Source: Hymenobacter sp. BRD128
GTDB lineage: Bacteria; Bacteroidota; Bacteroidia; Cytophagales; Hymenobacteraceae
DNA length: 64,000 nt
Assembly (NCBI RefSeq): GCF_013256625.1
Contig: NZ_CP053908.1
Location: forward strand, 1,240,001-1,304,000
Direction of reading: 5' to 3'
Shown: one piece after another, positions 32,636 through 41,229 of the stretch
How the letters are laid out: every line of letters begins with the position of its first letter
How positions within the stretch are numbered: the stretch's first letter is position 1
Program-made: the position numbers and the translations under genes
The notes under the pieces: model-generated
The model's input: the letters and a program-made list of their open reading frames with translations, nothing else
Databases searched by the model: none
Told to the model about the DNA's origin: nothing

Positions 32636-34936
32636 ATGCACTATTTTTCCATTCGTGCCCAGGCTGTGCTGGCGGCGGCGCTGTTTTGCGCCGCAACCGG
32701 TGGCGTCCGGGCCCAAAAAGCCAAGTCCGCTGCGCGCCCGGCGGCCCGCTTCACCGTCATGGCTAGCCCCAATGCCCAGCAGGCCCTGCTCGGCCACGAG
32801 GCCGACATCACGGCCCTGCTCGCCAAGCTCACGCTGGAAGAGAAAGTGCACCTGATTCACGCCAATTCGGCCTTCGCCGCTGGTGGCGTGCCGCGCCTGG
32901 GCATCCCCGAAGTAATGACCTCCGATGGTCCGCACGGCGTGCGCCCCGAGCAGGGCCGCAACTGGAAGCCGCCCGTGGGCGCCGACGACGCCGGCACCTA
33001 CCTGCCTACCAATAACACCCTGGCCGCCACCTGGAACCCCGCGCTGGGCCACGCCTACGGCACGGTGCTGGGCAGCGAAGCCAACGCGCGCGGCAAGGAT
33101 ATCATCCTTGGCCCCGGCATCAACATCGTGCGCGCCCCGCTGAATGGCCGCAACTTTGAGTATCTGAGTGAAGACCCGTTTCTGGTGTCGAAGATGGTGG
33201 TGGGCTACATTCAGGGCGTGCAAAGCCAGGGTGTGTCGGCCTGCGTGAAGCATTACGCGGCCAATAACCAGGAAACCCACCGCGACGACATCGACGTGTA
33301 CATGAGCGAGCGGGCGCTGCGCGAAATCTATTTGCCCGGCTTCCGGGCCGCCGTGCAGCAGGGCGGCGTGTACTCGCTCATGGGCTCCTACAACAAGTTT
33401 CGGGGCACCTACGCCACTGAGAATGCCTACCTGATGAACACCATTCTGAAAGGCGAGTGGGGTTTCAAAGGCTTGGTAATGAGCGACTGGGGCTCGGTGC
33501 ACGACACCCAGGAGGCATTGCGCAACGGCACCGACCTCGAAATGGGCAGCGACCTGGCCATGATGTACGGCAACGTCGACCAGAGCCAGGCTACCGCCAG
33601 CGCGGGCGCCGCCGCGCCCGCCCGCAGCTACTACGACCGCTTTTATTTAGCCGACCCGGCCCTGGCGGCCCTCAAAAAAGACCCCACGCTAGTACCGCTG
33701 CTCGACGACAAGGTGCGCCGCATTCTGCGCGTGCTATACGCCACCCACCAGCTAGGCCCCACCAAGCGCCAGCCCGGCGCCTACAACACCAAGGAGCACC
33801 AGGCCACTGCGCTCAAAGTGGCCGAAGAAGGCATCGTGCTACTTAAAAACGAGGGTAATCTGTTGCCATTCAAGAAGTCGGTGAAAACGGTGGCCGTTAT
33901 CGGGGCCAATGCCGAGCGCATGAATGCTATGGGCGGCGGCAGCGGCCAAATTAAGGCCAAGTACGAGGTTTCGGCGCTGCAAGGTATTAAGAATGAGCTG
34001 GGTAGCGGCGTCAATGTCTCTTATACCCCCGGCTACACCATTGCCCGCGGCCAAAAGGCTGACCCGCAATTAATTCAGCAGGCAGTGGCCGCCGCCAAGG
34101 CGGCCGACGTGGTGATTTACGTGGGCGGCTCCATCCACGGCTACGACTACACCAAGTGGAGCGACAACGCCTACGACGCCGAGGGCACCGACAAGCCCGA
34201 CATGAACCTGCCCTTCGGCCAGGACGAGCTGGTGCAGGCCGTGCTGGCCGCCAACCCGCGCACGGCCGTGGTGCTGCTCGGCGGCGGGCCCATCGACGTG
34301 TCGGCCTGGGCTAGCCAGGCCAAAGGCATCGTGGAGGCCTGGTACCCCGGCATGGAAGGCGGCAACGCGCTGGCCCACATTCTGTTCGGCGACGTAAACC
34401 CGTCGGGCAAGCTGCCCTTTACCTTCCCCGTGAAGCTGGAAGACTCGCCCGCCATGAAGCTCGGCGAATACCCGAGCACGCCCGGCAACCCGCTGAAGCA
34501 GACCTACAAGGACGACATTTACGTGGGCTACCGCTACTTCGACACCTACAAAGTAGCGCCGCAGTTCGCCTTCGGCCACGGCCTGAGCTACACCACCTTC
34601 AAATACGGCGCCCTCACTGTATCGCCCGGCAAGGAGAGCGCCACTGTCAAGCTCACCGTTACCAACTCCGGCCCGGTGGCCGGCGCCGAGGTGGTGCAGC
34701 TCTACGTGAAGCCCGGCCAAACGGCCGTGAAGCGCCCCGAGAAGGAGCTGAAGGCCTTTGAAAAGGTCTTCCTCAAGCCCGGCGAGACTAAAACCGTAAC
34801 CCTCGCGCTGCCCGCTGAGTCGTTCAAATACTACGACGAGGCCAAAAATGACTGGGTGCTAGCCCCCGGCAAGTTCGATTTGCTGGTGGGCAGCTCCTCG
34901 CGCGATATCCGGCAAACGGGTAGCGTGTCGCTGTAG
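32636..34936 (+). CDS. Exported glycoside hydrolase family 3 protein
   Basis: A 766-residue GH3 enzyme with a signal peptide (about residues 1-26, cleaved after GVRAQ). Landmarks: MTSDGPHGVRPE, ILGPGINIVRAPLNGRNFEY, the KHYAANNQETHRDD pair, and the nucleophile in GLVMSDWGSVHD. The middle domain has VIYVGGSIHGYDYTKWSD; the C-terminal fibronectin-III-like domain begins GHGLSYTTFKYGALTV. It is only distantly similar to the divergent GH3 neighbour and aligns better with the BglX/exo-glucanase branch, so the two likely have different substrates. A terminator follows directly. Together they would release monosaccharides from plant-derived oligosaccharides. Confidence 0.9.
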   Translation: MHYFSIRAQAVLAAALFCAATGGVRAQKAKSAARPAARFTVMASPNAQQALLGHEADITALLAKLTLEEKVHLIHANSAFAAGGVPRLGIPEVMTSDGPHGVRPEQGRNWKPPVGADDAGTYLPTNNTLAATWNPALGHAYGTVLGSEANARGKDIILGPGINIVRAPLNGRNFEYLSEDPFLVSKMVVGYIQGVQSQGVSACVKHYAANNQETHRDDIDVYMSERALREIYLPGFRAAVQQGGVYSLMGSYNKFRGTYATENAYLMNTILKGEWGFKGLVMSDWGSVHDTQEALRNGTDLEMGSDLAMMYGNVDQSQATASAGAAAPARSYYDRFYLADPALAALKKDPTLVPLLDDKVRRILRVLYATHQLGPTKRQPGAYNTKEHQATALKVAEEGIVLLKNEGNLLPFKKSVKTVAVIGANAERMNAMGGGSGQIKAKYEVSALQGIKNELGSGVNVSYTPGYTIARGQKADPQLIQQAVAAAKAADVVIYVGGSIHGYDYTKWSDNAYDAEGTDKPDMNLPFGQDELVQAVLAANPRTAVVLLGGGPIDVSAWASQAKGIVEAWYPGMEGGNALAHILFGDVNPSGKLPFTFPVKLEDSPAMKLGEYPSTPGNPLKQTYKDDIYVGYRYFDTYKVAPQFAFGHGLSYTTFKYGALTVSPGKESATVKLTVTNSGPVAGAEVVQLYVKPGQTAVKRPEKELKAFEKVFLKPGETKTVTLALPAESFKYYDEAKNDWVLAPGKFDLLVGSSSRDIRQTGSVSL

Positions 34937-34956
34937 GCTGCCGGAGAGTAAGAATC

Positions 34957-34991
34957 AAAAAGACCGTCCAACTCAGTTGGACGGTCTTTTT
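34957..34991. terminator. Bidirectional terminator
   Basis: Perfect 17-bp arms AAAAAGACCGTCCAACT and AGTTGGACGGTCTTTTT with a one-base loop, between the convergent GH3 and aminotransferase genes. Confidence 0.8.
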
Positions 34992-35023
34992 ACCTTAAAT
35001 CAAAACCTTAGTCTATTGCCGGC

Positions 35024-36283
35024 CTACTTCAGCTTATCCAGCGCGGCTTGCAGGCGCGGCAGCGCCGCCTGAATAGAGCCGGCCGATTCGGCGCCCACCG
35101 AAAGGCGGAACCACGGCTCGGCCGCCGAGGCGCCGAAGGCGCTGAACGGCACCACCGCCAGTTGGGCCTCGGTGAGCAGGTAATCGGTGATTTCCTTGGT
35201 GCTGGCTAGCACCGTGCCCGCCGCCGTGGTGCGGCCGATGATGTCAATTTGGGCCGTGAGGTAAATAGCGCCGGCCGGCGTAATGGCATCGACCGGGTAG
35301 CCCTGGCTGCGCAGGGCTTTCAGGCCCTCGTAGGCGGCTTCCAGGCTGGCTTGCAGGCCATTTTTCAGGTCGGTGAGGTAGTCATTGACCACATCGGCCT
35401 GCGGCAGCAGGGCGGCGGTGGCCACTTGCTCGGCCTTGGGCGCCCAGGCGCCGATGTGGCCCAGCAGTGATTTCATCTTGTCAATTACCAGTTTGGGGCC
35501 AAACGAATAGCCCACGCGCACGCCGGTAGCGGCAAAGCACTTCGAGATGCCGTCGATGTACACCACGTAGTCGCGCAACTCGGGGCGCAAACTCACCGGG
35601 TCGAAATGCTGGGTCTGGCCGAAGGTCAGGAGCCAATAAATCTGGTCGTAGAGGATGTAGAGCGGCTTTTCGTCGGGCCCGCGGCGCTGGTTTTCGGCCA
35701 GCACGAGGTCGCAGATTTCTTCCAGCACCTCCTTGGTAAAGACCGTGCCGGTAGGGTTGAGCGGCGAGCACAGGGCCAGCAGTGAGGCGCCGGCCAGGTG
35801 GGGGGCCACCTCCGCCGCCGTGGGCATAAAGTCGTTTTCGGGCTGGGTGGGCACCATCACCTGGCTAGCCCCCGACAGGTGGCAATAGTGATTATTGTTC
35901 CACGACGGCACCGGGTACACCACACGGTCGCCGGGGTCTACCAGGGCCAGGTAGGCCGCGTAAATGAGCGGGCGCGACCCCCCGGCTACCAGCAGCTCAT
36001 CGTTGGGCGAGTAGCTCAGGCCCAGGCGCTTCTGCAAGAAATCGGCGGCGGCTTGGCGCAGGTCGGCAGTGCCGGCGGCGGGCGGGTAATTAGTTTGGCC
36101 GGCCTCGTAAGCAGCCATCACGCCCTTGCGCAGTGCCTCCGGAATGGGGAACAGCTTGGGGTCGAAGTCGCCGATGGTGAGGTTGCAGATGGTGGCGCCC
36201 TGGCGAATCTGCTCGCTCACGGCATTGCCAATTCGAATAATTTCGGAGCCGCTCAGTTGGTCGGCTAGCCGGGAAATACGCAT
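35024..36283 (-). CDS. Class I/II pyridoxal-phosphate aminotransferase
   Basis: A 419-residue fold-type I aminotransferase. ICNLTIGDFDPKLF starts the N-terminal arm; GGSRPLIYAAYLAL binds the phosphate; CSPLNPTGTVF is the conserved Asn-Pro block; ILYDQIYW carries the ring-contacting Asp and Tyr; and DGISKCFAATGVRVGY contains the Schiff-base lysine. WFRLSVG near the end supplies the carboxylate-binding Arg. It is cytoplasmic. Amino-acid specificity (aspartate, aromatic or alanine type) cannot be read from sequence. ATG 36281-36283 is preferred over one nine codons earlier. Confidence 0.9.
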   Translation of the reverse strand: MRISRLADQLSGSEIIRIGNAVSEQIRQGATICNLTIGDFDPKLFPIPEALRKGVMAAYEAGQTNYPPAAGTADLRQAAADFLQKRLGLSYSPNDELLVAGGSRPLIYAAYLALVDPGDRVVYPVPSWNNNHYCHLSGASQVMVPTQPENDFMPTAAEVAPHLAGASLLALCSPLNPTGTVFTKEVLEEICDLVLAENQRRGPDEKPLYILYDQIYWLLTFGQTQHFDPVSLRPELRDYVVYIDGISKCFAATGVRVGYSFGPKLVIDKMKSLLGHIGAWAPKAEQVATAALLPQADVVNDYLTDLKNGLQASLEAAYEGLKALRSQGYPVDAITPAGAIYLTAQIDIIGRTTAAGTVLASTKEITDYLLTEAQLAVVPFSAFGASAAEPWFRLSVGAESAGSIQAALPRLQAALDKLK

Positions 36284-36318
36284 GGGGTAGGAGGTAGGGG
36301 AGAGAAGCAATGACCCGG

Positions 36319-36326
36319 CAAAGGTA
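36319..36326 (-). promoter_or_regulatory. Putative -7 box for the aminotransferase gene
   Basis: On the minus strand TACCTTTG, an exact TAnnTTTG match, 35 bp before the ATG. Confidence 0.45.
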
Positions 36327-36373
36327 CCATTTATTGCGGCGCCTTTGGTGAAGACAGGAGCTAACGCGTGCCG

Positions 36374-37327
36374 TTAGTGCTTCGGCTCCCAGGCTTCTTT
36401 ACCCGCAAAAATCTGCTTCAGCGTGTATTTCTTTGCCTCCTGCGCCGTGAGCTGGTGGCTCCACGGTACCCTAGCCGCCGGCTTCGCGCCGGGCCCAACT
36501 GACTTATACTCCGCGTAATAGGCAGTTTTCTCGTTCTCCGCGTTTTTCCAGTTATCCCAGCCGGCCGGCACAATGTGGCCGCCCAGCTCGCAGCGCAGGT
36601 ACACTACCTGCGCCTGGGGCCGCCAGGGCCGCCCGAGGTATACTTTCTTGGCGAGGGTCGTGTCGGCCAGCAGCTTGCAATCCATAAACACGAAGCCGTA
36701 AGGCTGGCCAGGCGGCGTAGAAGCGGCCGTGACAAACGAGTTTTTCTTGCTCTTAATCACGCAGTGGTCAAACACGCCGGTGCTGGCCCCGAAAATAAAA
36801 TCGGTGGTGCCCTCGATGTAGCAGTCCTGGTAGTATTGCCGGCTGCCGCCGGTGGCCAGCAGCAGCACGTCTTGGTTGCCCACCAGGCGGCAGTGCCGGA
36901 AAATGGCCCGGTCGCCCTCCACGTTCAGCGCTACCGCCTGGCCGGCCGTGTAGCCTGCCGCGTTCTCAAACGTTACATTTTCAGCCGTAAAGTCGTTGGC
37001 CTGCACCAGCACCGAGTATGAGCTAGGGGTGGTAATGCCGGGCAGGCCCACGTGGTCGCTGTAGGTGATAACCGTCCGGGCCGCGTTGGTGCCGCGCAGC
37101 ACGAGGTGCGTTTTCAGCGTCGGCACCGTCACTTTTTCGCGGTAAGTGCCGGGCTGGAGCTGAATGATAACTGGCTTATCGGCTTGGTTGGGCGCGGCAT
37201 CAATAGCCGCCTGCACCGTGCGAAACTGCCCGCTGCCGTCGGCCGCCACCACGAGCGGGCCGGTGGTCTGGGCGTGGCTAGCCAGGGCCGTGAGGCTGAG
37301 GCCAGCCAATAGGTAAAGCGCTTTCAT
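36374..37327 (-). CDS. Pectinesterase (carbohydrate esterase family 8)
   Basis: A 317-residue secreted right-handed beta-helix enzyme that removes methyl esters from pectin. After a signal peptide (residues 1-19, ASHAQ) come the family blocks: GSGQFRTVQAAIDAAP, GTYREKVTVP, then GNQDVLLL with the catalytic Asp, GTTDFIFG with the second catalytic Asp, and YLGRPW with the substrate-binding Arg. Length is normal. The ATG at 37325-37327 directly abuts the stop of the upstream acetylesterase gene (0 bp apart), so both are translated from one message. Demethylation would prepare substrate for the pectate lyase encoded at 16.8 kb, which carries the same upstream element as this operon. Confidence 0.93.
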   Translation of the reverse strand: MKALYLLAGLSLTALASHAQTTGPLVVAADGSGQFRTVQAAIDAAPNQADKPVIIQLQPGTYREKVTVPTLKTHLVLRGTNAARTVITYSDHVGLPGITTPSSYSVLVQANDFTAENVTFENAAGYTAGQAVALNVEGDRAIFRHCRLVGNQDVLLLATGGSRQYYQDCYIEGTTDFIFGASTGVFDHCVIKSKKNSFVTAASTPPGQPYGFVFMDCKLLADTTLAKKVYLGRPWRPQAQVVYLRCELGGHIVPAGWDNWKNAENEKTAYYAEYKSVGPGAKPAARVPWSHQLTAQEAKKYTLKQIFAGKEAWEPKH

Positions 37328-38140
37328 TTACGGAGTAGTAGGCTGGGCGGCTGCGCCGGTCGGAGCAGCTACCATGTTCTTAGCCAAGGCTTTGGCGAGG
37401 TGTTGCTCGACAAGCGCAATGTGCTGGGCGCGTAGGTCATTCACCACGAGCTGCGCCATTTTGCGGGCGCCCAGCTCATTGAAGTGCGTGTTGTCGTTGC
37501 GGCCCAGCGGGTAATTGGGATGGTCGCCGGGGGCTAGCTGCATGAAGAGCAGCTTGGAATTCTCATCGCCCATCTTTTGCAGCAGCTCGCGGCTCAGCCG
37601 GTCGAGGTCCACCAAGGGCACTTTGGCCTCGGCAGCGGCGGCGGCCGTGAGGGCCGAGTACGTGACGTGGGTTTCCTTCACGCGCCCATCTTTGTCAAAT
37701 TGTCGCCGCGACACGGGCGTAATCAAGATGGGCAGCGCCCGCTTGCTGCGCGTCTCGGCCACAAACCGCAGCAGGTTGCGCCGGAAGTCGGCGGGCGGCG
37801 TGTAGCGGTCCACCTTCTCGGGCGACTCGTCGTTGTGCCCGAACTGAATGAACACGTAGTCGCCCGGCTGCAACGCCTCGACCACCGGCTGCCAGCGATT
37901 TTCGGCGATAAACGTGCGGGTGCTGCGCCCATTCTGCGCCCGGTTATCAACCACTACCGTGGAGTCGAAAAACGTGACCAGCGGCATCCCCCAGCCGGTT
38001 TCAGGGAAAGTAGCCGGAATTTTATTGGCCATCGTGGAGTCGCCAATCAAATACACCTTGGTCTTGTGGGGCGGGGCCGTGGGCGCAAACGCCAGCAGCC
38101 CCAGCAAGCCGAGCGCGGCCACCAAACGATGGGAGTTCAT
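37328..38140 (-). CDS. SGNH hydrolase, rhamnogalacturonan acetylesterase-like (CE12)
   Basis: A 270-residue exported esterase of the SGNH fold. Block I is YLIGDSTMAN with the catalytic Ser, block II the NGRSTRTF region, block III FGHNDE with its Asn, and block V DNTHFNELGA with the catalytic Asp-x-x-His. This set, including NTHFNELGA, is typical of CE12 rhamnogalacturonan/pectin acetylesterases. The signal peptide covers about residues 1-20. It is the first gene of a two-gene operon with the pectinesterase. Upstream at 38226-38253 lies the 28-bp element shared with the pectate lyase. Its job is probably to remove acetyl groups that block pectin depolymerisation. Confidence 0.87.
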   Translation of the reverse strand: MNSHRLVAALGLLGLLAFAPTAPPHKTKVYLIGDSTMANKIPATFPETGWGMPLVTFFDSTVVVDNRAQNGRSTRTFIAENRWQPVVEALQPGDYVFIQFGHNDESPEKVDRYTPPADFRRNLLRFVAETRSKRALPILITPVSRRQFDKDGRVKETHVTYSALTAAAAAEAKVPLVDLDRLSRELLQKMGDENSKLLFMQLAPGDHPNYPLGRNDNTHFNELGARKMAQLVVNDLRAQHIALVEQHLAKALAKNMVAAPTGAAAQPTTP

Positions 38141-38225
38141 GAGCGGAAGGGTAGGAACGAACCGCTAAATTCCCGACGGCTAGCCGTAACCCAAGCTGCT
38201 TGGCAGTCTAAGGCACTGCTTTTTC

Positions 38226-38253
38226 TGCGCAATCGTTGCCGACAACGTTGCCA
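38226..38253 (-). promoter_or_regulatory. 28-bp regulatory element upstream of the esterase operon (copy 2)
   Basis: Read on the minus strand this is the same element as at 16651-16678, with two substitutions (positions 12 and 15 of 28). It starts TGGCAACGTTG and ends CAACGATTGCGCA. It lies 85 bp before the acetylesterase ATG, against 88 bp for the lyase copy, and in the same orientation to the gene. Confidence 0.7.
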
Positions 38254-38272
38254 GACCCTCCGCAGCAAACGC

Positions 38273-38310
38273 AAAAAAGCCGGCCCCTCCCCGCGAGGGA
38301 AAGGCCGGCT
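38273..38310 (-). terminator. Terminator of rplS
   Basis: On the minus strand AGCCGGCC and GGCCGGCT pair across 16 nt and are followed by TTTTTT, 26 bp after the rplS stop. Confidence 0.7.
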
Positions 38311-38335
38311 GAATGGCTAGGCGAAATAGCGCAGC

Positions 38336-38710
38336 TTAAGCGGCAGCTACTACGTCGCGACGACGCTCCTTGATACGAGCTGCTTTGCCCGAGAGGCCGC
38401 GCAGGTAGAACAGACGGGCGCGACGCACCTTACCGCGACGAATCAGCTCTATTTTGTCGATGTTGGGCGACAGCAGCGGGAAAATCCGCTCGGTGCCAAT
38501 TTGGTTCGAAATCTTACGCACGGTAAAGGTTTCGCCGTTGCTGCTGGGGTTGCGGCGCTGGATAACCACGCCCTGGAACTGCTGAATGCGCTCCTTGTTG
38601 CCCTCGCGGATTTTTACGTGCACGTTGATGGTGTCACCGGCGGCAAACTTGGGAAAGCTGGCGCGGCGCTCCTGGCCTTCGGCATTAATGAAATCGAGTA
38701 GTACGCTCAT
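38336..38710 (-). CDS. rplS: 50S ribosomal protein L19
   Basis: A 124-residue ribosomal protein at the 30S-50S interface. Conserved stretches include [51 protein letters not shown] and [20 protein letters not shown]. Length is normal. It is the last gene of the conserved rpsP-rimM-trmD-rplS order but is separated from trmD by 210 bp and carries its own near-consensus promoter at 38779-38810, so it can be expressed independently. Confidence 0.96.
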   Translation of the reverse strand: MSVLLDFINAEGQERRASFPKFAAGDTINVHVKIREGNKERIQQFQGVVIQRRNPSSNGETFTVRKISNQIGTERIFPLLSPNIDKIELIRRGKVRRARLFYLRGLSGKAARIKERRRDVVAAA

Positions 38711-38778
38711 GGCGAAAAAAAGAATTACAAAGCAGGCAGCGCCGCTGCCCACAGGTTGGTATTTTGCGAAACGGAGCG

Positions 38779-38810
38779 CAAAGATAGAAAATTAAGCGCG
38801 CAAATGCAAA
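38779..38810 (-). promoter_or_regulatory. Promoter of rplS
   Basis: On the minus strand TTTG (38807-38810), 20 bp, then TATCTTTG (38779-38786). Both boxes match the Bacteroidota primary-sigma consensus exactly. Transcription would start near 38772, giving a leader of about 60 nt. Confidence 0.75.
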
Positions 38811-38920
38811 CTCTTTTGTCATGTCCAGCTAACGTCCGCTTGCGAAGCATCTTATTACGTTACAATTAGTGCCTGCAACAGTGGCTAGCTTATGCAGATG
38901 CTACCAGCCACGCTCGGTCG

Positions 38921-39598
38921 CTACTGCAACAAGTCGGGACGGCGGGCCTGGGTGCGGGCCAGCGCCTGCTCGTGCCGCCATTCCTCAATCTTGGGCGTAT
39001 TGCCTGAAAGCAGAATCTCGGGTACGGCTAGCCCCCGCCACTCGGCCGGGCGGGTGTACACGGGCGGCGCCAGCAGGTCATCCTGGAAAGAGTCGGACAG
39101 CGCCGATTCCTCATTGCCCAGCACGCCGGGCAGCAGTCGCACCACGGCGTCGACCAGCACGGCGGCGGCCAGTTCGCCCCCGCTCAGCACGAAGTCGCCG
39201 AGGCTGATTTCGTGCGTAACATACTGGTCACGAATGCGTTGGTCTACGCCCTTGTAGTGGCCGCAAATGATAAGCACGTTGCCCAGCAGCGAGAGCCGGT
39301 TGGCCAGCGGCTGGCGCAGCGTTTCGCCATCGGGCGTGAGGTAGATAATGGCCTCGTACTTCCGCTGAGTCTGCAATTCATCAATCCAGCTGGCAATAGG
39401 CTCCACGCGCAGCACCATGCCGGCCCCGCCGCCAAACACGTAGTCGTCGAGCTGGCCGTGCTTATTGATGGCGTAATCGCGCAGGTTGTGCACGCAGATT
39501 TCGGCTAGGCCCTTGTCCTGTGCCCGCTTCACGATGGAGTGGGCAAACGGGCTGTCGAGCAAGTCCGGCTGGCAGGTGAGAATGTCGAACCGAATCAC
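38921..39598 (-). CDS. trmD: tRNA (guanine(37)-N1)-methyltransferase
   Basis: A 225-residue SPOUT-fold methyltransferase that methylates G37 of tRNAs to prevent frameshifting. The opening [21 protein letters not shown] is typical; then [37 protein letters not shown] and [16 protein letters not shown], the knotted SAM site, are present. I use the GTG at 39598 because TrmD proteins normally begin at this point; an in-frame ATG 16 codons upstream (39646) is possible. It lies between rimM and rplS. Confidence 0.95.
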   Translation of the reverse strand: MIRFDILTCQPDLLDSPFAHSIVKRAQDKGLAEICVHNLRDYAINKHGQLDDYVFGGGAGMVLRVEPIASWIDELQTQRKYEAIIYLTPDGETLRQPLANRLSLLGNVLIICGHYKGVDQRIRDQYVTHEISLGDFVLSGGELAAAVLVDAVVRLLPGVLGNEESALSDSFQDDLLAPPVYTRPAEWRGLAVPEILLSGNTPKIEEWRHEQALARTQARRPDLLQ

Positions 39599-39690
39599 GG
39601 AATAGCGCAGAGTAAAACTGATTTCACAGATTTTGTAGCTAGCCATCTGCCTTATTTCAAGGCGCGCGCGGCTACCTGGCAAAAGTTATC

Positions 39691-40257
39691 CTAGTCGGCG
39701 TTCGGATTTTTATGGGCGCCGGGGTTCATATAGATGTCGAGCAAGCCCTCGGGCATATTGACAAACAGCTTCTTGGCCTCCATGTCGGCGTGGCTCACTA
39801 GCTCATCTACCACCGGCAGCAGCACTTCTTGGCCTTTGTAGCGCATGGCTAGCACGTCTTGCTGCGGCAGCTCGTAGAAGTTCTCCACTACGCCTAGTTC
39901 GCCTTCTTTTTCATCAACAACTTGAAATCCAATGACATCGTGAAAATAAAACTGGTGTTCTTCAAGCGCGGGTAGCTCGCTCAGCGGCAGCCAGAGCTTG
40001 GCGCCGCGTAGCGGCTCGGCTTCCTCGATGCGGTCGATGCCGCGCAATTTGAGCAGCACCCGCAGGCCGTCCTGCGGGTTGACGCGCTCCACGCTGTAGG
40101 CGGTGAGCTTGGTAGGCGCGGTGGGCAAGGCCAGGTACACGGTTTTGAGCCGGTCGTAGGTAGCCGCGTCATCTACGTCCAACTGGGTCACCATCATGCC
40201 TTTGAGGGCGTGGGGCTTCACAATAAAACCTAGCTCAAAGCATTCGTCGAGAGTCAT
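39691..40257 (-). CDS. rimM: Ribosome maturation factor RimM
   Basis: A 188-residue 16S rRNA processing factor that binds S19 and helps build the 30S head. The N-terminal RimM domain begins LGFIVKPHALKGMMVTQLDV (about residues 9-28), the linker includes LRGIDRIEEAEPLRGAKLWL, and the C-terminal PRC-barrel contains YFHDVIGFQVVDEKEGELGV and QEVLLPVVDELVSHAD. Length and order fit. The start is ATG 40255-40257. It follows rpsP after a 113-bp gap that contains a perfect 40-bp palindrome. Confidence 0.94.
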   Translation of the reverse strand: MTLDECFELGFIVKPHALKGMMVTQLDVDDAATYDRLKTVYLALPTAPTKLTAYSVERVNPQDGLRVLLKLRGIDRIEEAEPLRGAKLWLPLSELPALEEHQFYFHDVIGFQVVDEKEGELGVVENFYELPQQDVLAMRYKGQEVLLPVVDELVSHADMEAKKLFVNMPEGLLDIYMNPGAHKNPNAD

Positions 40258-40309
40258 GGCCGGGGGAGCGGAGTAAGCGAATGAACAAAAATGCGGGCGC
40301 GGGCTCAAA

Positions 40310-40349
40310 AAAGAACGTCATGCCGAGCGCGCTCGGCATGACGTTCTTT
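40310..40349. repeat. Perfect 40-bp palindrome between rpsP and rimM
   Basis: The arm AAAGAACGTCATGCCGAGCG is followed at once by its complement. It lies 21 bp after the rpsP stop, inside an otherwise conserved operon, and shares AAAGAACGTC with hairpins at 29838 and 52543. It may act as a partial terminator or mRNA-stability element. Confidence 0.75.
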
Positions 40350-40370
40350 CGTAGCGGGGTGCCCCCAAAA

Positions 40371-40928
40371 CTAAGCGGCAGCCTCGGCCGAAGTTTCGGC
40401 GGTTTCCGTCGAGCCTTCGGTAGCTTCGCCTTCGGCAGCAGCCGGAGCCGGGGTAGCAGCGGCCAGGGCAGCAGCCTGCTTGGCGGCCAGGGCCGTAGCG
40501 CGGGCTTCTTTCACCTTGGTTTCGGCAGCCAGAGCAGCAGCGCGGCTCTCCGCTTTGGTATCTACGAGGCCAGACTTCTTGGCTTCGATTTTAGCGTCTT
40601 TCTCGCTCAGCCACTGCTGGTAGCGCTGGTCGGCTACTTCCTGGGTCAGGGCGCCCTTCGTAACGCCGAGTTGCAGGTGACGACGCAGCAGTACGCCGCG
40701 GTAGGCCAGCATCGCGCGCACCGTTTCGGTGGGCTGTGCGCCATTCATCACCCAGTAAAAGGCGCGGTCACCGTCGTAGTTGATGGTGGCGGGGTTGGTG
40801 TTGGGGTTGTAGGTACCGAGCTTCTCGATGAAGCGGCCATCGCGGGGAGCGCGGGCGTCGGCTACTACGATGTCGTAAGTCGCGGCCTTTTTGCGGCCAC
40901 GGCGGGCGAGGCGGATTTTAACTGCCAT
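40371..40928 (-). CDS. rpsP: 30S ribosomal protein S16 with long C-terminal extension
   Basis: A 185-residue protein whose first 85 residues are a normal S16: [34 protein letters not shown] and [25 protein letters not shown]. The remaining 100 residues form a charged helix ([28 protein letters not shown]) and an Ala/Glu-rich disordered end. Such extended S16 proteins are usual in Bacteroidota, whereas E. coli S16 has 82 residues. It is the first gene of the rpsP-rimM-trmD set and has an exact -7 box at 40987-40994. Confidence 0.96.
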   Translation of the reverse strand: MAVKIRLARRGRKKAATYDIVVADARAPRDGRFIEKLGTYNPNTNPATINYDGDRAFYWVMNGAQPTETVRAMLAYRGVLLRRHLQLGVTKGALTQEVADQRYQQWLSEKDAKIEAKKSGLVDTKAESRAAALAAETKVKEARATALAAKQAAALAAATPAPAAAEGEATEGSTETAETSAEAAA

Positions 40929-41229
40929 AAACCTTAGGGGTTGTGCGACGCAACTCGTGCGTCTGGGTGAAGTGTATTTCGGGCCGCAAAGGTACGGCGT
41001 GAAAAGGTTACTACCGCCATGCCTTGCCCAACTATTGTAAGTAAGCACGGAATGCTAGCTAAGATGAAGGCGGATAAGCCGATTAAAGTCTTGCTGTCAT
41101 TGTTAGGGGGGTATTTTTAAGATTTAGTAAATTTTTATTAAAAGTTACCCCTTAAATAGAGGGTATTCTGGTTAATTATGCTTGATTTGTAAAAATTATC
41201 CCTTAATTTTTAGGTCATAATTCAGTTTG
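40929..41229. other. 301-bp intergenic region between rpsP and the amine oxidase gene
   Basis: The left end holds the rpsP promoter. From about 41090 to 41229 the DNA is strikingly AT-rich for this genome. It contains two TTAyCCCTTAA elements (41145-41155 and 41196-41206) and inverted half-sites GGGGGGTA (41106) and AGGGTA (41159). These may bind a regulator of the oxidase/aminotransferase unit. I see no RNA gene. Confidence 0.4.
40987..40994 (-). promoter_or_regulatory. Putative -7 box of the rpsP operon
   Basis: On the minus strand TACCTTTG, an exact TAnnTTTG match, 59 bp before the rpsP ATG. Confidence 0.55.

Noticed and set aside
29917..38140. A classic polysaccharide utilisation locus
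   Set aside because: There is no SusC/SusD pair or hybrid two-component sensor among the GH3 and pectin genes here; the receptor at 52.7-55.6 kb has no SusD partner.
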